Source: Bog-532 sp963833835
GTDB taxonomy: Bacteria; Actinomycetota; Actinomycetes; Streptosporangiales; Streptosporangiaceae
NCBI GenBank assembly: GCA_963833835.1
Contig: CAWHZI010000008.1
Span: 372,001-436,000, forward strand
Length of the DNA stretch: 64,000 nt
Reading direction: 5' to 3'
This document shows, in pieces, positions 54,622 through 63,980 of this stretch. The notes under the pieces are model-generated. The model saw nothing but the letters and a program-made list of their open reading frames with translations, did not search any database and was not told the origin of the DNA. The number at the start of each line of letters is the position of its first letter. Position 1 is the first letter of the stretch. A program made the position numbers and the translations under genes.

Positions 54622-54627
54622 GGCCGC

Positions 54628-55827
54628 ATGAACGCATTCTTCAAAGACAGCGCCATGCAGTTCGCCACCGAGAACGCCCTGGGCGAGGCCTACTACCAGG
54701 CCACCGACGTGGGGGAGGTGCTGGCCACCATCGCCGGCGTCCCCAACGGCGACGCCAAGGCATGGGTGACGGCCTGGTCCGCCACCGCCGGCCGGCTGGC
54801 CGGGCTGGCCCGCGAGGCCGAGAGCAGCGGGCAACTGCGTTCCGCCGCGGCCCGCTGGCTGCGGGCGGCCAGCTACTACTCGCAGGCGTCGGACATGGCC
54901 GACGCGACCGGGACCTTCACCGAGCTGTGGGAGCAGCACCGCGACGCCTGGGACCGGTTCGTGGACGTGACCACCGCGATCGGCGAGGTCCTGATCGAGC
55001 GGATCAGCGTGCCGTACGAGGACACCACCTTGCCCGGTTACCTCTTTCACACCCCCGGCGCGGACGCCCGCCGGTGCCTGATCTACGTCAACGGCAGCGA
55101 CGGCGCGGTGACCGGCGCCTGGACCCGGTGCGCCGCCGCCGCGCTGGCCCGCGGCTGGACCGTGGTCACCGTCGACGGCCCCGGCCAGAACGCCGCGCTG
55201 ATCCGCCAGGGCATCCCGTTCCGGCCCGACTGGGAAGCCGTCCTCACCCCGCTGATCGACCACCTGGCCACCAGGCCGGATATCGACCCGGCCAGGATCG
55301 CGGTGCTCGGCCTCAGCCAGGGCGGCTTCTGGGTGCCGCGTGCGGTCGCCCACGAGCACCGGGTGGCCGCCGCGGTCGCCGACCCCGGGGTGGTCGACGT
55401 GTCCACCACTATGCTCCGGCACCTGCCCGGGTTCCTGCGCAAGACCCTCGACGCCGGCGATCGGGCCAAGTTCGACCAGGAAATGGGCTGGGGCCTGAAG
55501 TTCTCCGCCGGGGAGCGCACCATGCTGGCCTGGCGGATGCGGCCCTACGGCGTCAGCTCCTACTTCGACTTCTTCACCGCGGCCGAGCAGTACCGGCTCA
55601 CCGAGTCCGACCTGGCCGCGATCCGCTGCCCGATGCTGATCACCGACCCCGAGCACGAGCAGTTCTGGCCCGGCCAGTCCGCGCGGCTGGCCGACGCGCT
55701 GACCAGCCCGGTCACGCTGCTGCCGTTCACCGCGGCCGAGGGCGCCGACGGGCACTGCGAGCCGCTGGCCGCCGGGCTGCGCGGCGAGCGGATCTTCGAC
55801 TGGCTCGACCAGCAGGTGCCGGCATGA
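54628..55827 (+). CDS. Alpha/beta hydrolase (2,6-dihydroxypseudooxynicotine hydrolase/FrsA-like)
   Basis: A 399-aa hydrolase with a ~135-aa helical N-terminal cap (ARWLRAASYYSQASDMADATG) and the catalytic domain: VYVNGSDG-type oxyanion region (IYVNGSDGAVTG), nucleophile GLSQGGFW, acid in ITDPEHEQFW and His in GADGHCEP. This layout matches C-C bond-cleaving DHPON hydrolase and related esterases. No ribosome site precedes ATG 54628; the -10 hexamer of SARP site 3 ends 6 nt before it. Its stop overlaps an ATG at 55824, but the DUF1269-like gene more likely starts at 55878. Confidence 0.88.
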   Translation: MNAFFKDSAMQFATENALGEAYYQATDVGEVLATIAGVPNGDAKAWVTAWSATAGRLAGLAREAESSGQLRSAAARWLRAASYYSQASDMADATGTFTELWEQHRDAWDRFVDVTTAIGEVLIERISVPYEDTTLPGYLFHTPGADARRCLIYVNGSDGAVTGAWTRCAAAALARGWTVVTVDGPGQNAALIRQGIPFRPDWEAVLTPLIDHLATRPDIDPARIAVLGLSQGGFWVPRAVAHEHRVAAAVADPGVVDVSTTMLRHLPGFLRKTLDAGDRAKFDQEMGWGLKFSAGERTMLAWRMRPYGVSSYFDFFTAAEQYRLTESDLAAIRCPMLITDPEHEQFWPGQSARLADALTSPVTLLPFTAAEGADGHCEPLAAGLRGERIFDWLDQQVPA

Positions 55828-55877
55828 CCGACATCGCGGTCACCTTCGCCCCGCCGGCCAGATCCGGAGGACCGATC

Positions 55878-56393
55878 ATGAACACCTTCAGCGTGTGGAC
55901 GTTCGACCATCCCGACGGCGCGGCCGGTGCCCTGCGGGTCATCGAGCGGCTGCAGACCCGGGGGCGGCTGGCCATCGACGACGCCGCGGTCGTGTCCTGG
56001 CCCGCGGGCAAGCACCGCCCGTACTCCTACCAGGCCGGCACCATCGACGGCACCGCCGCCCTCAGCGGCGCCTTCTGGGGGATGCTGTTCGGCGGGCTGT
56101 TCCTGATGCCGCTGGCCGACCCCGACCCCGACCCCGACGCCGCGGCGGCCAGGCCGGGCGGGCTGGCCCGGACCGGCCTGTCCGACGACCTGCTCCAGGA
56201 ACTGCGCCGCACGATCACCCCCGGGACCTCGGCCCTGTTCCTGCTGGCGGGCAAGACGGCCCTGCACACCATTCGCGAGGGGGTCGAGTTCAGCCGCAGC
56301 GACCCGCTCGTCACCACCCTGGGTGCGGACCAGGAGAAGGTCCTGCGGCACGTGTTCGGCGCCGACGACGCCTACCCCGACTGGACCGAGTGA
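55878..56393 (+). CDS. DUF1269-like membrane-associated protein
   Basis: A 171-aa protein. N-terminal ferredoxin-like segment (NTFSVWTFDHPDGAAGALRVIERL), a basic patch, then a hydrophobic hairpin (ALSGAFWGMLFGGLFLMPLA), an acidic DPDPDPDA stretch, and TPGTSALFLLAGKTALHTI. This order is that of DUF1269 proteins, function unknown. GGAGG lies 7 nt before ATG 55878, which decides the start; an upstream ATG at 55824 overlaps the hydrolase stop and is possible but lacks a ribosome site. Part of the hydrolase operon. Confidence 0.82.
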   Translation: MNTFSVWTFDHPDGAAGALRVIERLQTRGRLAIDDAAVVSWPAGKHRPYSYQAGTIDGTAALSGAFWGMLFGGLFLMPLADPDPDPDAAAARPGGLARTGLSDDLLQELRRTITPGTSALFLLAGKTALHTIREGVEFSRSDPLVTTLGADQEKVLRHVFGADDAYPDWTE

Positions 56394-56437
56394 GGCAGAA
56401 TCGTAGCCGGTGGGCCGATTAGGGGGTGCGTGCTGTC

Positions 56438-59346
56438 GTGTCGGGACAAGACACGCTACGGTTCCGCGACCTCGGCCCGGTTGACGTGGAGGAAGACGGG
56501 CAGGTCCGCGCGCCGGGCGGGCCGATCCTGGGCCGGCTGCTGGCGCGGCTGCTGGTCGATCCGGGACGCCGGGTCGACGTCAGCGAATTGGTCGACGCGG
56601 TGTGGGGCGACCGGGGCGCCACCCGGTCACAGTCGACGCTGGACTCGCACCTGCACCGGCTGCGCCGGTTCCTCGAACCCGGCCGGGGCCGCGGCCAGGC
56701 CACCGGGATCCTGATCCTGGAGGCCGGCGGTTACCGGCTGGCGCTGGCGGGCGAGCAAGCCGACTCGGTGCAGTTCGCCGCGCTGGTCACCCAGGCCGCC
56801 GAGCTGCTCGCGGCCGGGGACGCGGGCCAGGCACTGGACCGGGCGCAGGCGGCCCGGGAGCTGTGGCGGGGCCGGCCGCTGTCCCCCTGGAGTGATGAAG
56901 CGTGGGCCACCGCTGCCGTCGCCCGGCTGGAAGAGCTGAACCGTCAGCTGACCGAGACCCTGGTCGACGCCCTGCTGGCCAACGCCCATCCCGACCGTGC
57001 CCTGGTCGAGCTGGAGCCGGTGCTGGCGGCTGAGCCGCTGCGGGACCGGCCGTGGGAGCAGTACATGCTCGCGGCGGCCCGGCTCGGGCGGGTGCAGGAC
57101 GCACTGGTCACCTACCGGCGCGCCGACCGGCTGTTCCGTGACGAGCTGGGCGTCGAGCCCGGGGCCGAGCTGCGCCGGCTGCAGCAACTGGTGCTCGCCG
57201 GCGACATCGAGCCCCAGGGCGCCCGGCTGGCCGCGGTGGCTGACCACGCGGCCGAGGTGGCTGACCGCGCAGCCGCGGTGCCTGACCGCCCCGGAGCTTC
57301 GGGCCAGCCGCCGCCGGCCCCGCCCGAGGTACACCTGCCCCGGCGGCGGACCCGGCTGATCGGCCGGGACGCGGAGCTGACCGACCTGGCCTGGCGGCTG
57401 AGCGCGGCGGCCACGGTCACGATCGTGGGTGCGGGCGGCTGCGGGAAGACCACCCTGGCCGTGGCCACGGCCGAGCAGGTGGCCAAGGACTTCCCCGACG
57501 GGGTCTGGTTCGTGGACCTGAGCTCCGTGCCAGACGCCGAGGGGGTCGGCCCGGCGGCGGCTTCCGCCCTGGGGCTGGCCGGAGACGGGCTGAGCGGCGC
57601 GGCCGACACGCTGCGGGCCTTCACCCGGACCCGGCGGATGCTGCTGATCCTGGACAACTGCGAGCACGTGCTCGATGCCGTGGCCGAGCTGGTCGAGGAC
57701 CTGCAGGCGGCCGGGACCAAGCTGGTGGTGCTGGCCACCAGCCGGGAGCCGCTGGAGGTCGAGGGGGAGGAGCTGGTCGAGCTGGCCCCACTGCCGGTCG
57801 GCGACACGACCAGCTCCCCGGCGGGCGAGCTGTTCCTGGAACGGCTGGCCGAGGCGGCACCGGACCGCCGGCTGAGCGCCGACGATCTGGCCTGTGCCAC
57901 CACGATCTGCGCCGCCGTGGACGGGGTGCCGCTGGCCATCGAGCTGGCCGCGGCCCGGTCCCGGGCGTTCAGCCTGCCCGAGATCGCCAGCCAGGTCCGG
58001 GCCGACCCGAGCTCACTGTCCCGGGTCGGCCGCGGCCGGGGCGGGCACCAGAGCGTGCGGATGGCCGTCGACCGCAGCGTCCGCCTGCTGGACCCCGGGG
58101 AACAGCAGCTGCACGCGGCGATGTCCGTGGTCCCGGGCCCGATGACCGCCGGGCTGGCCGCCGCCCTGGTGGCCCAGCCGCCGGGCGAGACCGAAGGCCT
58201 GGTCGCCGGGCTGGTGCACCGGTCGCTGCTGGTACCCGAGGGGCCGGCCGGCCGGGCCGGCCCTCACGGTTCGCCCAGCTGGCCATCGTGCGCGGCCACG
58301 GCGCCCACGTCCTCGGCCACGACGGGACGGAACAGGCGGCCGGCCGGCGGGACCAGTTCCTGATCGACGCGGTGGTCGCGCGGCCCCGGATGGGCCTGCC
58401 CGGCGAAACCGAGCTGCACGACCGCATGGACGACGACGTGGCCGCCCTGCGGGCCACGCTGCACCGGACGCTGATCGACCGGCCCAGCTGGGGTGGGGTC
58501 AGCCTGGCCGCCGGGCTCGGCCTGTACTGGTACTACCGGGGCCGGATGATCGAAGGCAGCCGCTGGGTCGAGCGGGCCCTGGCCCACCTCGAGCTGGCCC
58601 GCCCGGTCGACGCCGCCATCTTGCACTCGTCCGTGGCCGCGCTGTGCGTGCTGCTGGGCGACGTGGGCGCCAGCCGCCCGCACCTGGACGCGCTGGCCGC
58701 GGCGGCCGACCGGGCGGCCGGCGATGACCTGCTGTTCATCGGGGACGAGTTCGCCGCGCTCCTGGCCCCAGCCTTCCCGTTCGCGTCCCCGGACCTGCTC
58801 GGTGAGCTGGCCCGGCACGCGACCGAGATCGCGGACCGCACCGGCGACGCGAACAGCGCCCTGCTGGCCCAGGTGGCCTCGCTGCGCGCCCATCCCCGGG
58901 ACGCCGGCGAGCAGCTCGCCCTGGCCGCGGCTCTGCACGCCGGCGCGCTCACGTTCGGCAACCGGTGGGCCGGGCTGATGTCGGCCGGCGACGCCGTGCG
59001 CGCCTGCCTGGCCGACGACAACGTCGATGCCGCGCTGGAATGGTCCCAGCGCGGCATGGAGGACTACCTGGCTCTGGGGGCCAAGGACAGCCCGCAGTTC
59101 GTCGAACTGCACGGGGCCCTGCACGCCCGCCGCGGTGACTACCGCTCGGCCGTGCGGCTGCTCGGCGCAGCCCGGGAGCAGAACCGGCGCGCGGCCATGC
59201 GCTGGCCCGCCCGGCCGCAGACCCCGGCCATCCTGGAGGAGGCCGCCCGCCGCCTCGGCGCCGCCGCCTACGAGCAGGCCTGGCAAGCCGGCCGCGGGCT
59301 GCACCTGGCCGATATCGCGGGCTCCGTGCCCGTCCCGGCCCGGTAA
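56438..59346 (+). pseudogene. SARP/AfsR-type regulator (OmpR wHTH-BTAD-AAA-TPR), copy 2, frameshifted
   Basis: A ~970-aa paralogue of the SARP at 47.9 kb with the same domain order: wHTH (LRFRDLGPVDVEEDG...VDAVWGDRG), BTAD (ELWRGRPLSPWSDEAW), ATPase (VGAGGCGKTTLAVATAE, LLILDNCEHVLDA) and TPR region. The first frame ends near 58363 after GLVAGLVHRSLLVPEGP; the second frame carries RGHGAHVLG to the end. Copy 1 shows GASRFAQLAIVRGHG here; restoring one base near 58259-58262 gives the same. GTG 56438 is chosen (A/G-rich ribosome site 11 nt upstream). As read, a truncated wHTH-BTAD-ATPase protein of ~641 aa would be made. Confidence 0.88.
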
Positions 59347-59477
59347 AGCCGCAACCGGAAAGCATTACCAAGTTATTACGGGGTTTTCGCCGCCCGAACG
59401 CGGTGATCAAGCCGCCCGTACCCGGGATTAGCTGGCCATTTAGCTGCGCCAGAGCGCGAAATGAGCGAGGCAATGCT

Positions 59478-60248
59478 GTGAATTCATCATCCCGGCACCG
59501 CCGCCCGCACAAAATCAGGCGGAGTGGACGGCACGCGGCACCATCGCAGATTCAGAATGTGGCCGACAAGGCGACCAAGGCCACCCCGGCCATGGCGCTC
59601 GCGGGTGTCCTCATCGCCGCCCCGCACGCCAATGCGGCCGCCGGGGCCGCGGTGAAGACCACCACGACGGTGGTGCAGGCCCGTACGGACGCCGTCGTCG
59701 TACGGGCGCAGGCCAGCGCGCAGGCGACCCGCCGCTACACGGTCCAGCGGGGCGACACGCTGTCCTCCATCGCCCAGCGGTTCTACGGCAGTTCGCGCGA
59801 CTGGAACCGGCTGTATGCGGCCAACCGGTCCGTGCTGCGCAACCCGGACATTATCTTCCCGGGCCAGGTGCTGGCCATCCCCGGCCACCTGCCCGTGGCC
59901 AGCACCAGCCCGGCCAGCCACGGCGGCTCCACCCAGGTGACCACGGCATCGATGCTGAGCGGGACCCTGAGCTGCGGGGGCCTGGAGGAGCTGTGGGAAC
60001 AGGCCGGCGGCTCATCGGGTGAGGCCGTCATGGCCGCTTCGATCGCCATGGCCGAATCGTCGGGCCGGCAGTTCGCCACCGGCGGCGTGGGGGAGCGCGG
60101 CTACTGGCAGATCAACCCGAACCACGGCTCGCTGTCGACCTATGATCCGCTGGGTAACGCCAAGGCGGCCGTCATCCTCTCCGATGACGGCCAGAACTGG
60201 TCCCCGTGGACCACCTTCACCAGCGACGCTTTCCGGGGACGCTGTTAA
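59478..60248 (+). CDS. Secreted LysM and lysozyme-like (transglycosylase) domain protein
   Basis: A ~256-aa exported cell-wall protein. The N terminus is basic (NSSSRHRRPHKIRRSGRH), followed by a hydrophobic segment AMALAGVLIAAPHANA (signal peptide, twin-basic but no Tat RR motif). LysM is at ~86-133: YTVQRGDTLSSIAQRFYGSSRDWNRLYAANRSVL...PGQVLAIP. The C-terminal lysozyme-like domain contains LSCGGLEELWEQAGG, IAMAESSGRQFA (catalytic Glu) and GYWQINPNHG. It should bind and cleave peptidoglycan. GAGCGAGG precedes GTG 59478. No c-di-AMP riboswitch was recognised in its leader. Confidence 0.87.
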   Translation: MNSSSRHRRPHKIRRSGRHAAPSQIQNVADKATKATPAMALAGVLIAAPHANAAAGAAVKTTTTVVQARTDAVVVRAQASAQATRRYTVQRGDTLSSIAQRFYGSSRDWNRLYAANRSVLRNPDIIFPGQVLAIPGHLPVASTSPASHGGSTQVTTASMLSGTLSCGGLEELWEQAGGSSGEAVMAASIAMAESSGRQFATGGVGERGYWQINPNHGSLSTYDPLGNAKAAVILSDDGQNWSPWTTFTSDAFRGRC

Positions 60249-60254
60249 AAAGCA

Positions 60255-60288
60255 GACCCTGTTAAAAATAATGATTTTTAACAGGGTC
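60255..60288. terminator. Bidirectional AT-rich terminator
   Basis: A perfect 15-bp inverted repeat (60255-60269 with 60274-60288, arm GACCCTGTTAAAAAT) with an AATG loop. It sits between the convergent LysM gene and P450. The A/T-rich upper stem differs from the surrounding GC-rich DNA. Confidence 0.75.
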
Positions 60289-60302
60289 AGCCGTGCCCGA
60301 CG

Positions 60303-61514
60303 TCATTGGGCCAGGCGGACCGGGAGCGACTCCAGGCCGTTCATGAGGCTGACCGGCCGCCAGCGCAGTTCCGCCGCGGGGACCGCGAGGGAAAGTCCCG
60401 GGAAGCGGGCCAGCAGGGCACCGAGGGCGACCTCGGCCTCCATCCGGGCCAGGGGAGCACCCAGGCAGTGGTGAACGCCGTGACCGAAGGCGACGTGGCC
60501 GCTGGTGTCGCGGCTGAGGTCGAGGCGGTCGGCACCGGGGAACTGGGCCGGATCCCGGTCGGCCGAACTGATCGCCGGGAAGACCCACTCACCCGCCGGG
60601 ATGTTCACGCCGCCGATCGGCACGTCCTCGGTGGTGAACCGGTCGTTGGCGTGGTTCACCGGGCTGGTGAACCGGAGTAGTTCCTCGACGGCCGCCGGGA
60701 GCAGCGACGGGTCCGCGCGCAGCCGGGCCAGCTCTCCGGGGTGGATCAGCAGGGCCAGCGTTCCGGAGGCGATCAGGTTGACCGTGGTGTCGAAGCCCGC
60801 CATGACCAGCAGGAAGACGGTGCCCAGCAGCTCACCGCCGGTCAGCGTGTCCCCGGCGCCGCCGGCGCCGTCACGGGCGAGGACGAGCGCCGATACCAGG
60901 TCATCGCCGGGCCCGGCCCGCTTGGCCGCGATCAGCTCGGTGAAGTAAGCGGCCAGCTCCCGCTCCACCCGCTCGTGCTGCGCAGGCTCGTCGTAGGCGT
61001 ACACGGTGTCACGGATCCACTCGCGGTCGGCCACCGGGACACCGAGCAGCTCGCAGATCACCGCGATCGGCAGCGGGCGGGCGTACCGGTCGAGCAGGTC
61101 GATGACGTCGCCGTCACGCGCCGCCAACCCGTCCAGCAGGCCCGCGGCGATCTCCTCCGCCCGCGGCCGCAGCGCGGCCCGGCGCGCCGCGAACGGCTTC
61201 TGCACCAGGCGCCGCTGCCGGGTGTGGTCCGGCGGGTCACAGTGCAGCATGTGGTCGTTGATGCCCGTCGCCTCGCTCGGCCGGGTCCGGCCGCCACCCG
61301 GCCAGCGGTGGATGTCCCGGGCCAGCCTGGGATCGGTCAAGGCCATCCGCACGTCGGCGTAGCGGGTGACCATCCAGACCCGCCCATAGCCCGGCATCCG
61401 CACCGGGGCGACCGGCCGGGACTCGCGCAGCCGCGCGAAGAACCCGGCCGGGTCCTGGTGGTAGGCATCCTCGTCCAGGGCCATCGTCTGGTCGGCGTCG
61501 GTCACGTCCGACAC
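60303..61514 (-). CDS. Cytochrome P450
   Basis: A ~403-aa P450. The heme-binding loop is FGHGVHHCLGAPLARMEAE, the I-helix motif is MAGFDTTVNLIASG, and the ExxR is EELLRF. The B-C loop has HMLHCDPPDHTRQRRLVQKPFAARR, typical of CYP105/107-like actinobacterial enzymes. Redox partners are not adjacent. The start is uncertain: GTG 61514 (VSDVTDADQTMALDED...), GTG 61505 or ATG 61484 all fit and none has a good ribosome site. It follows the phosphoesterase gene by ~50 bp on the same strand. Confidence 0.9.
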   Translation of the reverse strand: MSDVTDADQTMALDEDAYHQDPAGFFARLRESRPVAPVRMPGYGRVWMVTRYADVRMALTDPRLARDIHRWPGGGRTRPSEATGINDHMLHCDPPDHTRQRRLVQKPFAARRAALRPRAEEIAAGLLDGLAARDGDVIDLLDRYARPLPIAVICELLGVPVADREWIRDTVYAYDEPAQHERVERELAAYFTELIAAKRAGPGDDLVSALVLARDGAGGAGDTLTGGELLGTVFLLVMAGFDTTVNLIASGTLALLIHPGELARLRADPSLLPAAVEELLRFTSPVNHANDRFTTEDVPIGGVNIPAGEWVFPAISSADRDPAQFPGADRLDLSRDTSGHVAFGHGVHHCLGAPLARMEAEVALGALLARFPGLSLAVPAAELRWRPVSLMNGLESLPVRLAQ

Positions 61515-61563
61515 CGTAGGCAGGCCGGTTGCGTGATCGCCAGCGGATTTCCCGGCCCGGCCG

Positions 61564-63171
61564 CTAGGCGGGGGCGGGGCGCGGCCAGTCGATCGGAAGG
61601 ACGACGTTGCGGTCGGTGACGATGCCCGCGCCCGCGCCGCCGTCGGCCATGATCTGGTCGCGGTCCTGCCAGTCGTTGGCGGCGAGCTCACGGGCCAGCG
61701 CGGCCAGCGCGGCCGGGTCGGCCAGGTTCTCCTGACCGGCATAACTGACCGGAGCGGCGCTGTCGATCACCGTGCAGCCGAGGGCGAGACCCTGATCGGT
61801 CTCGAGCAGCTCAACGATGCGGGCCTGCTGCGGCCAGTCGATGTGCGAGGACGTGGTGACCTGCCAGAACCCGCCCGGTGCGCCGTCGTCGCGGACCGCC
61901 CGGATGGCGTGCGCGTGGGTGTGCCCGTTGATCCAGCCGACCACGCACGGGTAGCTGAGCAGCACGTCCTGCAGCTCGGGGCCGAGCACCCGGCGGCCCG
62001 CTCCCGGCGGGCGCCGGTCGTTGACCATCGTCTCCAGCGCATGGTGGCTGAACAGCAGCACCGGCCGGGCCGCGCAGCCGGCGAGCTCGGCCACCAGCCA
62101 GCTGAGCTGATCGCTATCCAGCGAGCCCTGCCAGCCGCCGTGCGGGTTGACGGTGTCGAGCACGACGCAGCGCACGCTGCCGTGGTCGAAGGAGTAGTAG
62201 GCGGTGCCCTCGTCGGCGTTGCGGCGGCTGTAACCGTGGCCGGCCGGCTGGCCTGACGTCCGGAAGTGCTCGCGGACGTGCTCGGCCCGGGTCACCGGGA
62301 TGCGCGCCGGGTCGGGGGTCACCGTGATCCGCGCGCCGCTGGCCAGCTCGAGCAGGGCGTCGGCCTCGGCGGAGTAGAACCGGCTGAGCACCCCGGCGGG
62401 GTCGACGTCGGCCGGCGGGCTGACGAACTTGACCGAGCCGGCCGGTAGGTCGTGCAGCCAGCCGGTGGGCGGTACCGTGCCCTGGAGCATGTTGTCGTGG
62501 TTGCCGTGCACCGCGTACCAGGGCAGGCCGAGCCCGGTGGCCCGGAACGGCTGGCGGGCCGCGGCCAGCACCCCGGGCACCTCGGGAAATCCGTACCGGG
62601 TCCGGGGCAGGTCCGGGCCGCCGCCGTCGGGGTGCCAGTACCGCTCGTCCTCGGCCTCCGGCCCGGCCACGCCCTCGTAGCGCTGCGGATCGCCGGAATC
62701 CGGCCGCACCTGGCCGCCGTCGAGCAGGTCGATGTAGGCCCGCAGCTCGTTGCGCTGGCAGTTGTCGGTCGCATCGCCGGTCACGATGGCGAAATCGACC
62801 GGGGCGCCGGACAGCGGAGCCGCCCGGGTCTGCCGCACCGCCCGGACCATGGCCTCAGCCACCTGGTAGGTGAACAGCTCCTGGGCCCGGTAGCTGCCCA
62901 CGATGCCGACCGCGTCCCGGATGGGAGAGTCGAAGTCGGAGTAGCGGTCGAGCAGTTCGGCCCGCCCCGGTGACTGGTGATCCATCACGTGGGTGTCGGA
63001 CAGCTGGGCGATGACCAGCAGCGCCCGGGCCGACCGCCGCCAGCCCGCGGGCAGGCCGGTGCCGGTCAGATCGTCCCGGACGAGGTGCTGCTCACCGTCG
63101 GCGGCCACCAGCGGGCGGTAGCCGCCGGCTCCGGCTTCCCCGGGCACCAGGCGGCAGCGGTCGGTCGTCAT
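61564..63171 (-). CDS. Metallophosphoesterase, PPA1498 family
   Basis: A 535-aa calcineurin-like phosphoesterase of the actinobacterial PPA1498 (TIGR03767) type. Metal-site motifs occur in order: QLSDTHVMDH (D-x-H), VTGDATDN (GD), VHGNHDNM (GNHD), LLFSHHALE (H) and GWINGHTHAH (GHxH). Large inserts separate them, as usual for this family. No Sec signal peptide is evident. Substrate unknown. ATG 63171 gives the family-like start MTTDRCRLVPG; an upstream start at 63213 is possible. Confidence 0.88.
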   Translation of the reverse strand: MTTDRCRLVPGEAGAGGYRPLVAADGEQHLVRDDLTGTGLPAGWRRSARALLVIAQLSDTHVMDHQSPGRAELLDRYSDFDSPIRDAVGIVGSYRAQELFTYQVAEAMVRAVRQTRAAPLSGAPVDFAIVTGDATDNCQRNELRAYIDLLDGGQVRPDSGDPQRYEGVAGPEAEDERYWHPDGGGPDLPRTRYGFPEVPGVLAAARQPFRATGLGLPWYAVHGNHDNMLQGTVPPTGWLHDLPAGSVKFVSPPADVDPAGVLSRFYSAEADALLELASGARITVTPDPARIPVTRAEHVREHFRTSGQPAGHGYSRRNADEGTAYYSFDHGSVRCVVLDTVNPHGGWQGSLDSDQLSWLVAELAGCAARPVLLFSHHALETMVNDRRPPGAGRRVLGPELQDVLLSYPCVVGWINGHTHAHAIRAVRDDGAPGGFWQVTTSSHIDWPQQARIVELLETDQGLALGCTVIDSAAPVSYAGQENLADPAALAALARELAANDWQDRDQIMADGGAGAGIVTDRNVVLPIDWPRPAPA

Positions 63172-63224
63172 AACACCATCTTCACCTGCGCAGACGTCGA
63201 GCCGGTGACGCACCGCTGAAAGTT

Positions 63225-63980
63225 TCAGTAGTAGATGACGCCGGGGACACCGCCGCCGGCGGCGATCGTGTCGCCGTCGATCGCGACGGACTTGGGTGAG
63301 GCCAGGAAGGTGACGACGTAGGCGACCTCGCGGGCGTCGATCATCCGGCCGACGAGGTTGCGGGCCGGACGGCGGGCGGCCTCCTGGCTCGTGGCCTCGG
63401 TCCTGGTCGTCCCGGGGTGCACGGTGACCACGTTGATGCCGTGCGGCGCGAGCTCGTCGGCGAGGTTCTTCGACATCGCCGAAACGGCGACGTTGCGCAC
63501 CGAGCCGATGACCGAGCCCGACTGGCGCGCCGCCAGGCCCGAGACGTTGATGATCCGGCCCCAGCGGCCGGCGATCATGTAGGGGGCGGCCGCCTGGGCC
63601 ACCCGCAGGTAGCCGAGCACCTTGACCCGGATCTCCTCGAACAGGGCCTCCCCAGTGACTCCGTCCCAGCGCGGCGCGGGCTGCTGGCCACCCGGCTGAG
63701 CCGCGGCGTTGACCAGAATGTCGATGCCGCCGAGCGCACCCGCGCAGGCCTGCACCATCGCCGCGACCGACTCGCCGTCGCGGGTGTCAACGCTCACCCC
63801 GACGACCCGGCGCCCCGACTCGCCCGCGAGCTCGGCCACGGTGGCGTCGATGCGGGCCTGGTCCCGGGCGGCGATCGCGACGTCGGCCCCCTCACGGGCG
63901 AGTTCCCGGGCGATCGCCTTGCCGATGCCCCGGCTCCCGCCGGTGACGAGCGCACGCTTGCCGGTCAGTTCGAGATCCAT
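63225..63980 (-). CDS. Atypical short-chain dehydrogenase/reductase
   Basis: A 251-aa Rossmann-fold SDR. The cofactor loop TGGSRGIGK and the IAARDQ turn are intact, and ILVNAAAQ replaces NNAG. The catalytic Ser is present (INVSGLAAR). Where YxxxK should be, the aligned stretch is SVIGSVRNVAVSAMSKNLADEL, so Tyr and Lys are replaced (apparently by Gly and Asn). The fold is kept through VVTVHPGTTRTE and the C-terminal AAGGGVPG. It may be a non-classical SDR or have a binding rather than redox role. Starts 20 bp before the window end. Confidence 0.85.
   Translation of the reverse strand: MDLELTGKRALVTGGSRGIGKAIARELAREGADVAIAARDQARIDATVAELAGESGRRVVGVSVDTRDGESVAAMVQACAGALGGIDILVNAAAQPGGQQPAPRWDGVTGEALFEEIRVKVLGYLRVAQAAAPYMIAGRWGRIINVSGLAARQSGSVIGSVRNVAVSAMSKNLADELAPHGINVVTVHPGTTRTEATSQEAARRPARNLVGRMIDAREVAYVVTFLASPKSVAIDGDTIAAGGGVPGVIYY

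Noticed and set aside
48000..59346. Recent tandem duplication of the whole SARP locus
   Set aside because: Only the SARP genes are duplicated; the intervening genes are single copy and the SARP upstream regions differ.
59347..59477. c-di-AMP (ydaO) riboswitch before the LysM gene
   Set aside because: Such riboswitches often precede LysM/resuscitation genes, but the conserved GGGGAACC-type blocks were not found in this 131-nt leader.
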